64,000 nt of DNA from Saxidomus purpurata (GCA_022818135.1 JAFMSR010000007.1:31246561-31310560), one strand, 5' to 3'. Positions 12,461 to 24,216 are shown, counted from the stretch's first letter. A program made the numbers and translations. The notes: generated from the letters alone by a model not told the origin.

Positions 12461-12889
12461 CTGGAACATATTGACTATCATCAAGTATCTCAAAACAGTT
12501 TACTAAATCTAATCTGTTCTCTGAATTGCAACATGGTTTCCAAGAAAAATTGGTCATGCCAAAAACTCAACTCCTCATGTTGCTAGATGATAATAATCTC
12601 CAGTCTGTAGGCCAAAGACGTCAAATAGACTTAATACTTCTTGACTTCTCAAAAGCTTTTGACTATGGTCAATCATGAAAAACTACTGTTTAATTTGCAT
12701 TTCTATGGTATAAGGGGTCAAACTCTCAAGTGGATCAAGGGTTTTTGGTAAATGGCTCAACATCTAGTACCATACCAACTAGTCTCCATCAGTGTTACCC
12801 AGGGTTCGATCCTTGGGCCACTTCTGTTTCTTATCTATATTAACGATCTACCTGACTAATACAACTGCTAACGAAATTGATAGAGTCTG

Positions 12890-13060
12890 GTGTCTGCCGC
12901 TCATTCCGGAGGCTGTTTCGGATTCGAGCCCAACCGGGTTTCACGACCGTACCTCCTCATTTGATACCAGTACTATTTCTCCAGGAAGCGCACCCGCGAG
13001 TGACTCGATACGCTACAAGCTTTCTTCACAATCGAGCTAAAATAATTAGTATAACCTAAA
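12890..13060 (+). mobile_element. SINE, family A-like variant (nested)
   Basis: It shares GCCGCTCATTCCGGAGGC and TCGAGCCCAACCGGG-type blocks, then CGCGAGTGACTCGATACGC, CTACAAGCTTTCTTCACAAT and the ending AATTAGTATAACCTA, with the copy at 33475-33620. The final AATCGA...TTAGTATAA block is also present in family A, so the two share a 3' tail. Confidence 0.75.
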
Positions 13061-14087
13061 TAACGTGTTCGCGGAGAGACATTTAATATAATTATATAGT
13101 TAATAGTAATGTAGTTAACTGTACACATACGATACTGATAAACATGGCATGTGTATCTTACTTATACTTCAAATAAAAAAACCAATACAAATTCTCATGC
13201 GTAGCTCTCTTTCAAATTCCGTGGAGTTACATTAATAAACATTTCTGCAAGGAATCACCCATTTGCATGAAGGGTATTTTTTCACGTCATGTTATAGGTA
13301 CATTTAAATCTATTCTTTATACATTGACACAATATATGAAATGTACTCGGCCTCTAACACCTGTATGTAAACATCAATATTTGTTCATAAAGCTTCAGTT
13401 GTATTCAGCGATTGATACCTGGCTATTGAGGTATTGTACACCCCTATTTCTAGCGGTCATTTAATAATAGAATCTTCTGCTTTATGTAGTATCTACAAAT
13501 ATGTTCAACTCAAAACGGGTATTAGGCTCTGATTATGAAAAATATAATCATTCGAAAACCTATCATATGATTATTTGAACAATAAAATAACCAACGTGTG
13601 CATGTAAAGAAGTCTTGATGATCGTTTTTCCCGTGCATTGCTAAATTTGTAGATGGCGTCAAATTGATGGTATTTAATTATAGAGTTAAGTAAAGATATA
13701 AATGAGGTATAGTTAGATTTTATGCATTGTGCCGTGACTGCACTTTTATACTTTTATATTCTATGAATAGGTCATAGCTCACAAGTCAAAATCTTACTAT
13801 AATACCGTCGCCGACAAAAATATAACTTTAATGGCCATGGATTCATTTAACAATTCCCTATAACAAGACATGTTGAAACTCTGACCTAAGTAGCGGTTTT
13901 CACACTTTCGACATATTTTATCACGTTATCAGTAAATATTGATTGACAGCATACCTGGATAAAATTGCGTCGCTCTGATTGGAGCGGCGTAATAAAGCAT
14001 TGTGCTTTCTTTGAAGATGTGATCAGCTGTCACCGAAATGAACTCTGACCATTATATTTTGACTTGTGCTGAATTCACGCCCCTCTA
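13061..14087. other. Interior of the TIR element, non-coding
   Basis: No transposase-like frame is seen. A small hairpin near 13966-13990 (CGTCGCTCTGATTGGAGCG then GCG) is the only structure noticed. Confidence 0.5.
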
Positions 14088-15203
14088 ATCAATTTCGTTA
14101 GCGGTTGTAATGTCACTATGTTAAATTTTCAAGTCTGTCTCTTTGCAGATGACACAGCTTTCTATTTGTAACTGTCTGTCTCTTCTCATTCAAGTCTTTT
14201 ACAACAAAATTTGCACCAGCTAGAACTTTGGGAATTAAAATGGGACATTGAATTCAATCCATCAAATTGCCAGTTTATTCAGATCACCAAACGAAAGTTA
14301 GTCATAGAATGGACATAGATACACAATACATCCTGCACAACACCACCTTAGAAACAGTTTCCTCAGCTAAATAACTGGGCATATCCATTTTATAACAAAT
14401 GACTTATTCGTGGAACAAACACATAGACAACATTACAAAAAAAGCTAATCAAATACTAGGTTTTCTCTAACGAAACATCAAAGTTAACTCAGAAGGGTTA
14501 AAGTCAACTGCATACAAGACACTTGTATGGCCCCAGCTTGAATACAGCTCCTCTGTCAGGTCCCTTTACACAGGAACCCTCATTGACCAACTTGAGTCTG
14601 TACAGCGCAGGGAAGCCGCTGGACCAAGCATCAGACTATGACCGGATGTCCAGTGTCACGTATGTTGACTTCCCTACAGTGGAGATCATCTTGACATTTG
14701 CCGCATTGATCAACGCCTGGTTGTGTTTCACAACATCCTGCATAACCAGGTTGCCATTCCATGTCCAAACTATCTCAAGAACATCAAATGCACGAGCATT
14801 CCAGCAGATTAAAAAGAAAATGGATTATTTCAAATACTGCTTTTTCGCTAGAACCATAAATGATTGTCTACTGGAATGCCGTACCTTCATATATTGTCAT
14901 GATTTCTGGTGATTCAAGTCAGTTTGAACCACAGGCACTCATTCAGTCAATAAAACATGTACAAGGCAAAATAATACCCCACTAGCCTCTACTTTAAGTT
15001 TTGCTTTGTACATGTTTCATTGACCGACTCAAGTGTCTCCCTAAATAAACCTGCTTTGTTTTTAACTGGTTTTAACCAACCTTACTTCATTCTTTTTGTT
15101 TCAGCTATATTGTTAAGTCTAGGTCTCCATTAGGGGTTTAACTAAATGGAAGATAGATGGATCTGCCTATGTATCTACAAAAAATATTCAATATATCCCG
15201 GTA

Positions 15204-16158
15204 CAACCTCTTTTCGGCCGGCTAACGGTATTTCGCCGCGGATTCGTTACTTTGAATCACATAAGCGAATTGAAACCAATGTATTCATGTGAAATAACCA
15301 TTTACCTTTATAGATATGCAATGAAAACAAAACTCACCTCAACACATGTTTTAGATATCCTTTCCAACATGGCTGACCAATTTTCCCTTAACCGGAAGTT
15401 GTACAACCCGTATTCGGCCAATGTGTATAAAGTATACTGCTCTCAAAACAGTGCGTGACAATAGTTAGTAATCAGTTTAAAAGTAATCTCGACTCCAAAT
15501 TCAACTGTAAGAAGTTAAATATTCAAAACGTATTTACAAGGTACTTCTAGTGTCATAAAGTTAGTGGGTGGGGTCAGCACAGATGGGACACAGAAAATGT
15601 GTCTCCACATCAAATAACCTTTACCTGTGTACAGAACAACAGGTGTACCAATCTCTTACACTCTTCACATTCAGCCTGTATGACCACCTAGTGAGCATAT
15701 GGTTCTTAAAAAGAAATAAATCAATTGCTTTCCAAATGATAGCTATAGAATCATCAATTCTCTATTGCAAAGAAAATCAATAAACACCGTAAGGTACCAT
15801 AGCTTATAAATGCGTAGCTTTCTGTGTGAAGTATACTCCTCCATATTTGGAAAAGTGGGCGGAGCTTGTAAAATAACATCGTCTGTCATACAGCGAGACT
15901 TGTCAACATCCAAACATTGGATTAATTGCAGAAAACATGTATTTTGAAAGTGATATTTTGGGAATAGTGAAAACAGGTGAAAATTTAATAGTCTGTGTAT
16001 TCTTTACGTGTACTTACCCTTCTTATCTCCATTTTTCTTTAAAAAATTACGATGACATTTCTATGATGTTCAATAAACAAAACGTCCGCGTGCTAGCCTG
16101 GAAGGGGCGTGTTTTCGCGAAAAACTAAAACTTTCCGGGGCCGGCCGAATAGAGGTTG
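15204..16158. mobile_element. Non-autonomous TIR element with a repeated terminal word
   Basis: The left terminus CAACCTCTTTTCGGCCGGC (15204-15222) matches the reverse complement of 16140-16158 (CAACCTCTATTCGGCCGGC, 18/19). TA precedes the left end; the right flank is TG, perhaps a decayed TA. A further same-sense variant, ACAACCCGTATTCGGCC, lies inside at about 15403. No coding capacity is seen. Confidence 0.7.
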
Positions 16159-16214
16159 TGGACGTAAAGAGGTTGTTGCGGGATAGGATCAAATTAGTCA
16201 AGTGACAAATTTAC

Positions 16215-16409
16215 CATAATTCCTAAGCTGCCATCTTCATAATCGGCTTCCTTTATATTTGTGTTTTTTTCTTCATCTGTCATTTTCCGACGGTGAGAGG
16301 AATCAATGGTAGAAATACTTGAACCACCATTTATCAAAGTTTCTGGTTTCACTTTGAAATCGGATCTTCCACCGCTCTTCGGTCTTGAGGTACTGTTGCC
16401 AGACCCCAT
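16215..16409 (-). CDS. First coding exon of an unrecognised, predicted N-myristoylated protein
   Basis: The frame starts MGSGNSTSRPKSGGRSD, a classic N-myristoylation signal (Gly2, Ser6, basic residues after it), so the product is predicted to be membrane-associated. It continues for 65 codons, rich in Ser, Lys, Asp and Glu, and ends ...DGSLGIM at a good donor (ATG|GTAAAT, GT at 16214-16213) in phase 0. Reading on past the donor gives a stop after six codons, which supports splicing. The remaining exons should lie to the left; I found none. A TIR element (15204-16158) sits just inside the first intron. I do not recognise the family; cystin-like proteins start similarly, but the similarity is limited to the signal. 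Confidence 0.6.
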
Positions 16410-17133
16410 CCTCAGTCTTTTGATTGTTTGAATGATTGTGCACTGTTATCTACCATTAATTTGTACAATCAGTTAAGGAATTAAAGAAATAAGACCGCTG
16501 ACATTTTCTATTTTACCAAATGCTACCATGTTGTTTACAAATAACTCCACGGCTACAGTAGAGCGAAAAAGCAGTTTTGATTGGATTATTTGTTTGATAG
16601 AAAACATTTGTTTGTGAGAGGACGTTTCATTGGTTTGTATCATTTCCGGTGTTACAGTTTAATTAACTTGTCGTGATATCTCTATATCTATGGAAGGCCT
16701 GGGCGCAATGCGTTTTGCTAAAATACGACATGCTTTATGCTAAATGCGACATGCAAGCTAATGCCTTTTTTTAAAACATGACATGCTTTTTTGCTTTTTT
16801 ACATAATGCTTCACGCGATAATATGAAAATAGGCAAAACCTATATCGGGCGAAAGCATAACAGTAATTTATTTTTAAAAATGGTACGAATTTTCAGGGCC
16901 CAGGGGTCGCAAAAACGTTTGAAGTTACGAAAATTATTGATATCGAATATCCATTGAATCATGAATCAAGGTGTTGACTGCTAAAAGAAATGTTACTTTT
17001 TATGGCGTAACAAGAAAGAGTATCAAACTTTAGGAATGTGTACATAAATAGAATCTCTTTACATTTCCAAAGTACAAACCTGCATTAAACGGAAATGTGT
17101 TGCATTTTTTCAAAAAAAATGGCTGACATTTAA

Positions 17134-17155
17134 TGACGTCACATAAATGACGTCA
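17134..17155. promoter_or_regulatory. Second pair of CRE-like palindromes
   Basis: TGACGTCA occurs at 17134-17141 and 17148-17155, 14 bp apart. It lies within the interval spanned by the word array. Function is unknown. Confidence 0.3.
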
Positions 17156-17156
17156 T

Positions 17157-17240
17157 TTGCTAATCGGAACACCTCGGCAGAATGCTTCGTTTGATATAGG
17201 GTAAGGAACCTGCCGAGGACTTCCGATTGGTCATTTGCAG
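17157..17240. repeat. Imperfect hairpin of about 80 bp
   Basis: AATCGGAACACCTCGGCAG on the left is opposed by CTGCCGAGGACTTCCGATT on the right, with a loop of about 35 bp. It could be a short MITE remnant or a structured RNA; nothing distinguishes these. Confidence 0.55.
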
Positions 17241-18326
17241 CGGAAGTTAAAAAACGGTGCATCGTTATAAGTATGTTTTCGTATCGTCCAGGTGCGGACA
17301 ATTTGAAATCTTCCATGGGTAATCACAAATCACATAATTAATTGCTTTCAGTATTCAAGTAAATACTCGTACATACGTTTACCTATGGTCGGGCTTCGCC
17401 CGTACTATCCGCCCGTACTATCTATAGTAACATTTTGTAAAATGCAAAATGCATTTTGCTACATGCCTTATGCGTTTTACGAAATGCGATATGCTTGTTG
17501 CCAAGTCTTCGCTATATGCTTTAAAATATGCTTTTTGCTAAATGCTTCTTGTTTGCTAAATGCTTCTTGTCAAAGGCGACATGCTAAATGACGTTAAAAT
17601 ATCTTATTTTCAGGCTGACATAGAGATACAGTGAATCTCTGAAGGATTATGCAAAAACGCGAAATATCTTTGCGGGAGTCATTTGCTTTCCCGTGGAGTG
17701 ACTTCGCGTGGTAAGCAAGTGACTGGAGTCATTTCGAGTCTGGAGAAATTTTGCGTGACCTCGCGAGAGTAATTTAGTCGGAATTCGAGTCGTTTTAAGG
17801 TAAATGAAAACTGGTTTAAGTGTAAAAGATGTACATGTATTTATTCACATATTCGATCTATTTGCGTACGGTAATCACGCCTTTTTTGTTGCAAGAAGGC
17901 CGGCTTTCAAGGGAAGTATCAAGTATGCATATTGATTTAATTATTCCTGCTTATTTCGTGTTTATTCTGATAATTTTTAAACGTCATGCCTGCAGAATGG
18001 GCCATTCAACATATTTCTATTACGTCACTTATAATTGTCAATATTGACATGTTTACAATTCGGCAAATAATGTATATACAGGTCCCTTTTTTCAAGTATG
18101 TTTTTTTCTTCTTTTTTTCTTTATACAAAATGCATATCGCATTTGGCAAAAACATTTTGCAAAGAGCACGTCGCATTTAGCAAAAAGCATGTAGCATTTC
18201 GCAAAATGGTTCGCATTATGCAGAAAGCATTGCTTCCAGATCGTCCATAGTGACAGCAAATCGCCCCGTCCTTCTATTACTTAATTTGCAATAGCAAATT
18301 AATTAAATTTTGCACAAAAATGCCTT

Positions 18327-18327
<1 letters not shown>

Positions 18328-18374
<47 letters not shown>
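18328..18374. repeat. (AAT)n microsatellite with retroposon 3' end (minus orientation)
   Basis: An uninterrupted ATA run is followed by TTTCTTTATTTTACGAAGGT and ATTACAC. The reverse complement (TACCTTCGTAA..ATAAAG then (ATT)n) recurs at 24158-24245. The microsatellite is therefore the 3' tail of a repeated retroposon rather than an isolated repeat. Confidence 0.75.
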
Positions 18375-20530
18375 TTCTTTATTTTACGAAGGTATTACAC
18401 ATTAAGTTATGTAACAAATTACATATTCTTATTTACAATGTGGCCATCGATAAAACTAAAAAGAAAATAAAGCAAATACAAAACTATCAAGTGGAATAAA
18501 CACATAATTAAAAACACACATATCAGAAACAAACATATGATTCATGTACACCCGACAAACACTCCTTAATTTTAGATTTTAAATAATTATTATGATTAAT
18601 TAAATAAATTCAATGGCAAGTACACAATAGTATCACAAATGTAACAGTAAGAAAACATTCAAGTAACTGACATAAATGCTATAATACGAATGCACGATTA
18701 AACAGTCGATGAATACATTAAACAGTTTATGCTTTGGTCTGTTCGTCTAATAGCATGTTTTGTAGTTGTATTTAAATGACACAAATTCCAAATTCATTAT
18801 AATTTACAAGTTTAAAGTGTTAAGATAGGATTTATTTAAGGTTCAGGAATTAGGTACATATAGTGTGTTGTATGTATCTAGCATTTATTTCAATTTTCAA
18901 GTTAAAAAAGTGATGTGTGTTTTAAATGTGCTTTTGTGAATTAAAGTTTAAGTGTATACGTGTTTCAAGTGTTTTAAAGTGGTAAAATGATATAGGAAGT
19001 AAGGATAAATACAAGTTTAAGAAAAAAGAATTAAGAATTAAAGTTTAAAGAATAGAATAAGATGAGGTAAGAGGTTTAAATTAAGAAAGCAGCACTTCGA
19101 AAGGCCATATTTTCTATCACTGAATAGATACTAGTACGTAGCTCAAATTATAATTACATTTTAGAGTTTTAAGAACAAATTCTGACCATTTTAGTTTAAT
19201 TTATATCAATTACCATAGAATAAGGCCAACATACGGAACTTGAAACATAACAAAAACTGCAAAGCAGTTTCTTAAGGAAATACCCAATTGAAAAACGCAC
19301 TTAAAAGAAGGTCAAAAAGAAGTCTAAATCAGAAAAGAGGGAAAAGAAGCAGGACTGGAATTTTAATAAGTCTGATAGGAAAATAGTGGACTGTGAGGCA
19401 AGTATCACCAGAAACAACACAGAATGCAACCAAGAGCGCTGTGACAGAAATTATCATAAAAACCACCCCGTAAAGACTGATCGCAAAAGGAAAAGAGCAA
19501 GTAGATCTAGGTGCTGCAGAAGGGGCACCTGTAAAATTATTTTTAGAGATACCTGTGAGACAAACTTGTGTCAGCATACAATTTGCTTATTAAATAGTTT
19601 GACCCTTTGTGGTAACTCTGCAAGGACTTTTATGTCGACTGTTATTTACCTTTGATATATGCAAGTTGCCCCCACCACCACCTGTCGTGATGTTCCGTTA
19701 TGCTCTTATCAATTAAGACCAAACCATAGTGTATTTTGTGTAAGAAAATTAAACTATTGAATTCTCTGCGATGTTGCAGGGTCGGCCAAGAAAGGTCCTC
19801 CAACATTTCCCCACGTGACTCTTATTTCTCCAGCGCTAACAACACCACCTAGCCGCAGTTGTCTGTTTTTAACCCGCTGGAGTATGTTTTGGAGTATGGG
19901 GTCCAAACCTGGGAAGCAAACTCTAACTGTGGTCTGACAACACAGACACCTGGGGATCTGTCCAAGGTGAGCGTGTCAGCTTTGTCTCAAAATCTCTTGT
20001 TCATTAAAAAATGGCCAAAAGTCCAAGTTTTACATGACTGACATGTATCATCATCAACTGAATAAACATTCAACGAACAAAAGCCGTTTTCAAAAAAAAA
20101 ACATTCCGAGGTGTATATAATATGTCCAGAGTCCTACAACATATGCAGGTAAAGGAGACGGGCTTATAATTGAAACGTTCATACTTAAATCTTTATTGAA
20201 AATTGGTGCAACATTTGCAAGGCGCTAATCATCAGCCACACATCCCGCGAGAATTGACCTATTAAAAATTATGGGAAAAATGGGACTTAGTTCTTTCATA
20301 CATCATGAAGCAATCGTGCGCTGATATTTTCTGGACCAACAGCCTTGTGGATATTTTAATCTGCTACACCATTCGATTCCACATGGATCTCGCTCATATC
20401 TGTGAATGGAGCCCGTGCCTTTTGAAGGTAAGGAGTCCTCAGGTTTCGGCAGCGAAATGAACTGAAATTTCGGGATTTGTGTGCTGACAGACTAATTCGC
20501 GAAAAAATAATTCTCTAATAGTAAATCTAC
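18375..20530. other. Non-coding stretch, partly retroposon-derived
   Basis: The first part adjoins the (AAT)n tail and is probably the 3' region of a decayed retroposon in minus orientation. The rest is A/T-rich. The frames at 19329-19655 show no family features and no splice context. No RNA gene was found. Confidence 0.4.
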
Positions 20531-20534
20531 ATGA

Positions 20535-20768
20535 AATTATTTTTTCACGTTATTTACAAATAATCGAAGTGGGACATTCGCCAAAAATAGCGAATATTAA
20601 ATCATCGCAAATACTTCTTTCACGATATTTTCAAATAACCGAAGTGGGACATTCGCCAAAAATAGCGAATGTTAAATCATCGCAAATACTTCTTTCACGA
20701 TATTTTCAAATAACCGAAGTGGGACATTCGCCAAAAATAGCGAATGTTAAATCATCGCAAATACTACC
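20535..20768. repeat. 75-bp tandem repeat, three copies
   Basis: Units begin GAAGTGGGACATTCGCCAAA at 20566, 20641 and 20716, an exact 75-bp period. A partial unit precedes them from about 20535. Each unit contains the hairpin ATTCGC-CAAAAATA-GCGAAT. Since 75 is a multiple of three, an open frame of 25-residue repeats persists over 20569-20811, but nothing suggests it is translated. Confidence 0.9.
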
Positions 20769-21242
20769 CAATTTACAATATTTGAATTCACAAGAAAGAT
20801 ATTTCTCATGAATGCGAGGTGAAAAGTAGACGTATCAAACTTCTCCGCAATTAAAACTTGTGAATAGTTATGTGAAAAGCCTACTTAATGATAGCTAAAA
20901 GAATTTGTAAGAGTTTAGAAGCAAAGGGCCATTATAAATGTTAAAGCCATATAGAAATTACCGTGCAGCCAAAAGGTCTACGTGTAACAGATAAAGAGCT
21001 AAAACGCACCATTTCATGCAAAACTTTACTTCACACAAACAAGTGTCATCGAGATGCCGAGAAGCACTCGCATGGTTGCTAAGATGCCTTTTGGACAGTA
21101 ATGTATTGTTGCATGCAATGTTTACGTATAGGAATCCTATTTTGATTTTCATAACTCTTTTTATTATTGACATGATCTTCTAGGATGAAAAACCGTTTTA
21201 TACGACATCTAAATGTTCATAGCAGCATGGTTTGGGACATTT

Positions 21243-22345
21243 AAACAAGAGGGCCATGATCACTCAGCTGATTGCAATCACTCGCAGTAACAAAGTCAGG
21301 GTCACTTGATATACTAGTAAATCACATATACAGTATTATCTTTGAATGTTCTCAAAAACAAGGTCACAGATAGGGGAATTTCAAACTAGTTTTGAAAAAT
21401 TACAGAACAGTTTCGGTGACATTCCAACTATTTCCTGTTTTCGAGGGGTCAATGTAACGATACTGCAGAGCAAGTTTGGTAACTTTCCAACCGTTGGTTT
21501 GTATAAAGAGGCCGTTAAAATCGTACGTTAGGTTAACAGTAGCACCTGTATGTGGTAGAATGTTCGTTCAATGTAAGATGCTGGAGAACAAGCTTGGCGA
21601 CTTTCAAACCATTGCTCCACGAGAAGCCGTTTAAAGACATACGTATTGCTATTGTAAGTAACAGGAGCTTATGTGTGTTGTGATCCAGAACCATTTTCTA
21701 TTTTAGAAATGAGTCAATGCGATGATACTACAAGTTTGGTGACATTCCAGTCCTTGGTTCATGTAAAACAGTTTAAATTTTGTTCTATTTTAGCCTTTGA
21801 GATATTGTGATCGCCCGTTGTCCATCGTCTGCCTGTCGTCAGCATGTCCACGTTCATTGTTGACACTCTCTAGAGGTCACATTTGACACCCATAAAAGTT
21901 GGTCAGAACGTTGATCTCAATGATTTCTAGGTCATGTTCGAATTTAGGTCACCTTGAGTCAAAAACTAAGTCACACTGTCAAATCAAAGAAAATCCTTCT
22001 TAACGCTCTAGAGGTCACACTAATTAACCAATCGTCATGAAAATTTGTTAGAATTTTCGCCTCAATGATTTCTAGGTCAAGTCCAAATCTGGGTCACTTG
22101 GTGTGAAAACATAGATCAGATTGTAAACTCAAAGAAAAACCTTGTTAACACACTAGAAACCACATTTATTAACAAATCATCATGAAAATTGACGATAATG
22201 ATAAAAAATGTGGCTCCTAGAGTGTTAAGAAAGTTTTTCTTCGATTTGACCATATGACCTTGTTTTTGACCATAGGTGACCTATATTCGACCATAACATT
22301 AAGAAATCATTTAGACAAACATTCTGACCTATTCGCACGATGACT
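21243..22345. mobile_element. AACAAGAGGGCC-ended element with diverged internal repeats
   Basis: It begins AAACAAGAGGGCCATGATC. From about 21790 it holds diverged tandem units around TTTCTAGGTCA, CAAAAACTAAGTCAC, AACCTTGTTAACAC and CTAGAGGTCACA. After about 22205 the same blocks appear in reverse (AGAGTGTTAAGAAAG, GACCATATGACCTTG), so the element folds back on itself. The complementary terminus CCCTCTTGTTT appears at 27889-27898. Confidence 0.65.
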
Positions 22346-23005
22346 GGCTGTAAAAGTTGACTATTAGAGTATCAACCTAAACCGTTGCTGAATTTTGATA
22401 AAACTTGACAGGAAACATCGGTATGATGTAGTTTTGCATATCAGGAAGCATCGGTATGAAGTGTAGTTGTGCATATCATTGGTATGTTCCGGTCAGGTGA
22501 TATATTACACATTTATTTATTCTACAGTAGTGGGGGAGACATATATTTTTATATAAAAAACAACCATGTATTTCTGTAATGCCCTGTACAGTATTACTAA
22601 ACTGTACTACAGTGCACAATAATATTACAATAAACAGCTGTGCTATAGGCATCGTGACCTGTGTCATAGGTGTGATAGCCCCCTACCTTTTGATACTACA
22701 TACTTACCTTTATTTAATATAACCTGTTTCTTCCATCATTAGCAGGTTTATAAACTTCTTTGGACGTATACCGTATACTTACTTTAAGTTTGTAAATACT
22801 TGCATATACGCATACAGTTGTCATATTTTTCCTATAGCCTTTCCTATACTTACCTTTACTACTGTCGTAAGCCGTTACATACTAAATTGGATAACTAACG
22901 TGACTTACAGTTTACCTGTCCTTTCACCTGTATCTTGTAATTCCTTTATTATGCAAATTATTTTATCATTATCGCTATACTTTTCAGCCAATCATATCAA
23001 CGTAT

Positions 23006-23380
23006 TAGTTGATGATATATTTTTGAAAAGACTTCATAGTTTTTACAACTTTTTTAGTAATACAGAATAGAATATAAATTTATTGTTAATAAAGGAATAA
23101 GTTTGGTTACAGGTAAAACATTTTGCACATTTGTATTGCATATTATACATCTAACCAATTTATTAGTATTTTACACTTTTGAGTAAATGTTTGTTTTCAC
23201 GGTACATTCTCAGTAATCGTCGTCCGCCATATTTTTTTTTAGTTTATATGTTTATATTTGTTGATAAGGATATATGAATTGGTGGTATATTTTGGAAAAG
23301 TCTACATGTTTTTACAACCTATCTAGAAATATGGAGTATGATAAAAATCTAGTGTTAGTAAAAGAATTATTTTGGTTACA
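23006..23380. repeat. Diverged direct duplication (about 110 bp, 256 bp apart)
   Basis: The block at 23006-23115 (TTGATGATATATTTTTGAAA, ... TTTTTACAAC, ... GTTTGGTTACAG) recurs with substitutions at 23262-23380 (TTGGTGGTATATTTTGGAAA, ... TTTTTACAAC, ... TTTTGGTTACAG). No gene is seen in it. Confidence 0.6.
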
Positions 23381-23644
23381 GTTGTCACTAGCTGAATAGT
23401 CCACCAGAGAAACCAAAATTCTACCGTTGAGATAACCAGCTTCCCCACCTAAGAGGGACGTCGTGTGGCGACTCGGTGACAAATTGCACCCAACGTCTGG
23501 CTGTGATGGCTGTACAAGGTCAGTATCCGACACTTTAATTGCTTAATTGTGTAGTTCTCACTGAAATTCGATGACAAATTTAAACAAAGTGAGGAAGAAT
23601 GTCACGATTACGGACTTAATTATGAAAAGGAGAGGAAGTGTGTA

Positions 23645-23722
23645 GGCGGCCAGATAGTTCTGTCGATAGAGCATTCGCCCTGTAAGCGAAGGGTCGCGGG
23701 TTCGATCCCTGATCAGGATGCA
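23645..23722 (+). mobile_element. tRNA-like SINE head or tRNA pseudogene
   Basis: It has an anticodon-like stem-loop TTCGC-CCTGTAA-GCGAA and a B box GGTTCGATCCC. There is no matching acceptor stem, and position 33 of the loop is C rather than T. It is therefore scored as a SINE head or decayed tRNA, not a functional tRNA-Thr. Confidence 0.5.
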
Positions 23723-24157
23723 CATTTATCTCACCATATGACGCAAGTCCAAACATTTAGACATGCTTGTTGTTTCTTATTTATAAATTTTAACTGTTTC
23801 GAAATATTTGACAAAGGAATAAAAATGTTGATTTCTCCCTTCATAATTGCAAGCTCGTTAAAAGGACACAATGTCATGTCACTCATATTGGCATCAAGTT
23901 GTTTAGTTTCTGCATTTGGATGTAAATAGAAGTTAGGGAATTTTTAGGTCTAGCTATACTGTCCTAACCTTTTTTTAAAATATTCAAAATAAAGATACTT
24001 TAATAACATTTATTTGTGCATAGTTTTATAAACTGCATTATGCCGTTACTGAGTAGAGAGATTTTAATAACTTTAGTTTTGTACCTTCCCATCCGCTTTG
24101 GTACTGTGGAAGGCCCTTAATATATGCAATATATGTATTTCCTTTCTTAATGAATTA

Positions 24158-24177
24158 ATACCTTCGTAAGATAAAGA

Positions 24178-24216
<39 letters not shown>

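Larger units (their letters stand above)
12862..14107. mobile_element. Non-autonomous TIR DNA transposon inserted in the RT relic
   Basis: The TIRs are CAACTGCTAACGAAATTGAT at 12862-12881 and its reverse complement at 14088-14107 (19/20 match). Both ends are flanked by TA, as for Tc1/mariner-type target sites. Its removal joins the two halves of the RT relic. It carries no transposase and hosts a nested SINE at about 12890-13060. Confidence 0.8.
12470..14912 (+). pseudogene. Non-LTR retrotransposon reverse transcriptase relic, split by a 1.25-kb insertion
   Basis: Two halves are visible. At 12470-12861 the conceptual frames give LQHGF, then QIDLILLDFSKAFD, GIRGQTLKWI and QGSILGPLLFLIYINDLPD. 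At 14110-14912 the frame resumes with LFADDTAFYL, which holds the catalytic FADD box, then WNKHIDNITKKANQILGFL, a YKTLVWPQLEYSS-like thumb segment and a LESVQRR motif. Many stops and frameshifts make it inactive. The break falls between NDLPD and FADD, exactly where a TIR element is inserted. The motif set fits Jockey/CR1-type non-LTR elements common in molluscs; the clade is not resolved. Confidence 0.88.
16697..18235. repeat. Fold-back array of ATGCTAAATGC-type words
   Basis: Three blocks are built from degenerate short words such as TGCTAAATGCGACATGC and ATGCTTTTTGCTAAATGC. Two run in one sense (16697-16812 and 17436-17592). The third is in the opposite sense (18126-18232, e.g. GCATTTAGCAAAAAGCATGT). 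No fixed period is seen; word order and spacing vary. The 530 bp between blocks two and three is unrelated sequence. The architecture resembles fold-back transposons, but no family is recognised. Confidence 0.7.

Noticed and set aside
20569..20811. 80-residue repeat protein
   Set aside because: The frame exists only because the repeat unit is 75 bp; no start context, splice site or homology supports a gene.
23645..23722. Functional tRNA-Thr(TGT)
   Set aside because: The acceptor stem does not pair and loop position 33 is not T, so it is listed as a SINE-like or pseudo-tRNA.
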